Of a DNA stretch of 6,614 nt, positions 6,188-6,614 are shown in pieces (the stretch's first letter is position 1; each line of letters begins with the position of its first letter). The notes under the pieces were generated by a model, which was not told where the DNA came from, ran no database searches, and was given only the letters and a program-made list of their open reading frames with translations. A program made the translations under genes and the position numbers. Source of the stretch: Euryarchaeota archaeon UBA346 (GTDB taxonomy: Archaea > Thermoplasmatota > E2 > DHVEG-1); contig DAJP01000014.1 in NCBI GenBank assembly GCA_002496355.1, forward strand, positions 11,775 through 18,388, given 5' to 3'.

Positions 6188-6199
6188 CTTATAAAAAGA
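6188..6199 (-). promoter_or_regulatory. Probable TATA box for the HisA-like/DUF2240 pair
   Basis: On the minus strand TTTTTATAAG (6188-6197) lies in the 75-nt gap between ppsA and the HisA-like gene, about 50 nt before the ATG, and would give a leader of about 30 nt. No clear purine-rich BRE precedes it because the upstream sequence is T/C-rich, so the call is weaker than the other promoters in the window. Confidence 0.4.
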
Positions 6200-6207
6200 A
6201 AAAGAAG
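6191..6207 (-). terminator. T-rich terminator downstream of ppsA
   Basis: Five bases after the ppsA stop the minus strand reads CTTCTTTTTCTTTTTAT, an oligo-T tract of the kind that ends transcription in archaea. No strong hairpin precedes it. It overlaps the proposed TATA box of the next gene, so the two may share these bases or only one may be real. Confidence 0.4.
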
Positions 6208-6212
6208 GAGGA

Positions 6213-6614
6213 TTATCTCCCAAGTCGTCGCTCTGTCTCAGCGATTTTCAATCGTGTCTTGATGACCGTGTCCGGGTTCAGGGAGATACTGTCGATACCA
6301 CACTCCACAAGGAATTCAGCAAACTCTGGGAAATCAGAGGGTGCTTGCCCGCAGATACCGACTTTTCTGCGTGGATGATGACTATGAGCAACACTGATGA
6401 CTTGGGAAACGAGTCGTTTGACCGCATCATTACGCTCATCGAAGATATGAGCAACCAAATCAGAGTCCCGGTCCAACCCAAGGGTCAATTGCGTCAGATC
6501 GTTGGACCCAATGCTAAATCCATCGAAGATATCTGAGAACTGGTCCGCGACGATGACATTGGAGGGGATCTCGCACATGACATAGACTTCCAAGTTGTTT
6601 TCCCCTTGTTTCAG
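6213..6614 (-). CDS. ppsA: Phosphoenolpyruvate synthase, C-terminal part (cut by window edge)
   Basis: The last 133 residues of PEP synthase (pyruvate, water dikinase), which converts pyruvate, ATP and water to PEP, AMP and phosphate in gluconeogenesis. The visible part is the end of the PEP/pyruvate-binding TIM barrel: EVYVMCEIPSNVI (9-21 of the visible part), the metal-binding region DGFSIGSNDLTQLTLGLDRD (31-50), LFDERN-like HIFDERNDAV (56-65), KVGICGQAPSDFPEF (84-98) with the catalytic acid cysteine of the family at 88, and GIDSISLNPD (106-115). The frame is open to the right edge, so the start and the ATP-grasp and phosphohistidine domains lie outside. A TTG at 6591-6593 is an internal codon and not the start. 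The C-terminus is normal, ending in an Arg-rich helix. Confidence 0.96.
   Translation of the reverse strand: MKQGENNLEVYVMCEIPSNVIVADQFSDIFDGFSIGSNDLTQLTLGLDRDSDLVAHIFDERNDAVKRLVSQVISVAHSHHPRRKVGICGQAPSDFPEFAEFLVECGIDSISLNPDTVIKTRLKIAETERRLGR

Noticed and set aside
6213..6593. Reading the ppsA segment as a complete 126-residue gene starting at TTG 6591.
   Set aside because: The frame stays open to the window edge and the residues before the TTG (LKQGENN) continue the PEP synthase family sequence, so it is the C-terminal part of a longer gene.

Overview
The window reads as chromosomal DNA from a euryarchaeal-type archaeon. The evidence is a two-ring Cdc48/VAT-type AAA+ ATPase with an archaeal N-domain, a stand-alone archaeal PRC-barrel protein, a DUF2240-type protein (a family I know only from archaea), a HisA-related protein of the archaeal COG1411 type, an archaeal TctA-like (DUF112) permease without TctB or TctC, and BRE/TATA-box promoters in place of bacterial -35/-10 boxes. 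The genus cannot be fixed from this sequence. There are no tRNA or rRNA genes, CRISPR arrays, insertion sequences or prophage genes, so this looks like an ordinary, compact chromosomal segment.

Layout. Left block, minus strand: cdc48 (388-2958) is followed after 27 nt by a small PRC-barrel gene (121-360), and the unit ends at a hairpin plus T-tract terminator (87-122). The 149-nt gap 2959-3107 is a divergent promoter region with one BRE/TATA element facing each way. Middle block, plus strand: a membrane-anchored protein with two predicted OB-folds (3108-3755) is followed after 3 nt by a TctA-like multi-pass permease (3759-5099). Right block, minus strand: the 3' end of phosphoenolpyruvate synthase (ppsA, cut by the right edge), then a short HisA-like protein (5568-6137) overlapping a DUF2240 protein (5080-5568) by one base. 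The DUF2240 gene and the permease gene converge and overlap by 20 nt.

How the genes may work together. Cdc48 is an unfoldase that can feed the 20S proteasome, and the PRC-barrel protein may be a co-expressed adaptor or an unrelated passenger. The OB-fold/permease pair looks like a dedicated two-gene envelope module of unknown substrate, with the OB-fold protein probably exposed outside the membrane. The HisA-like/DUF2240 pair is a translationally coupled pair of unknown role. PpsA makes phosphoenolpyruvate from pyruvate for gluconeogenesis.

The points most worth following up are a roughly 120-residue insertion in the first AAA ring of Cdc48, a weakened C-terminal proteasome-docking motif (Q-Y-M) in the same protein, and the tandem OB-fold/TctA-like operon. 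I see no clear new defence or mobile system here.
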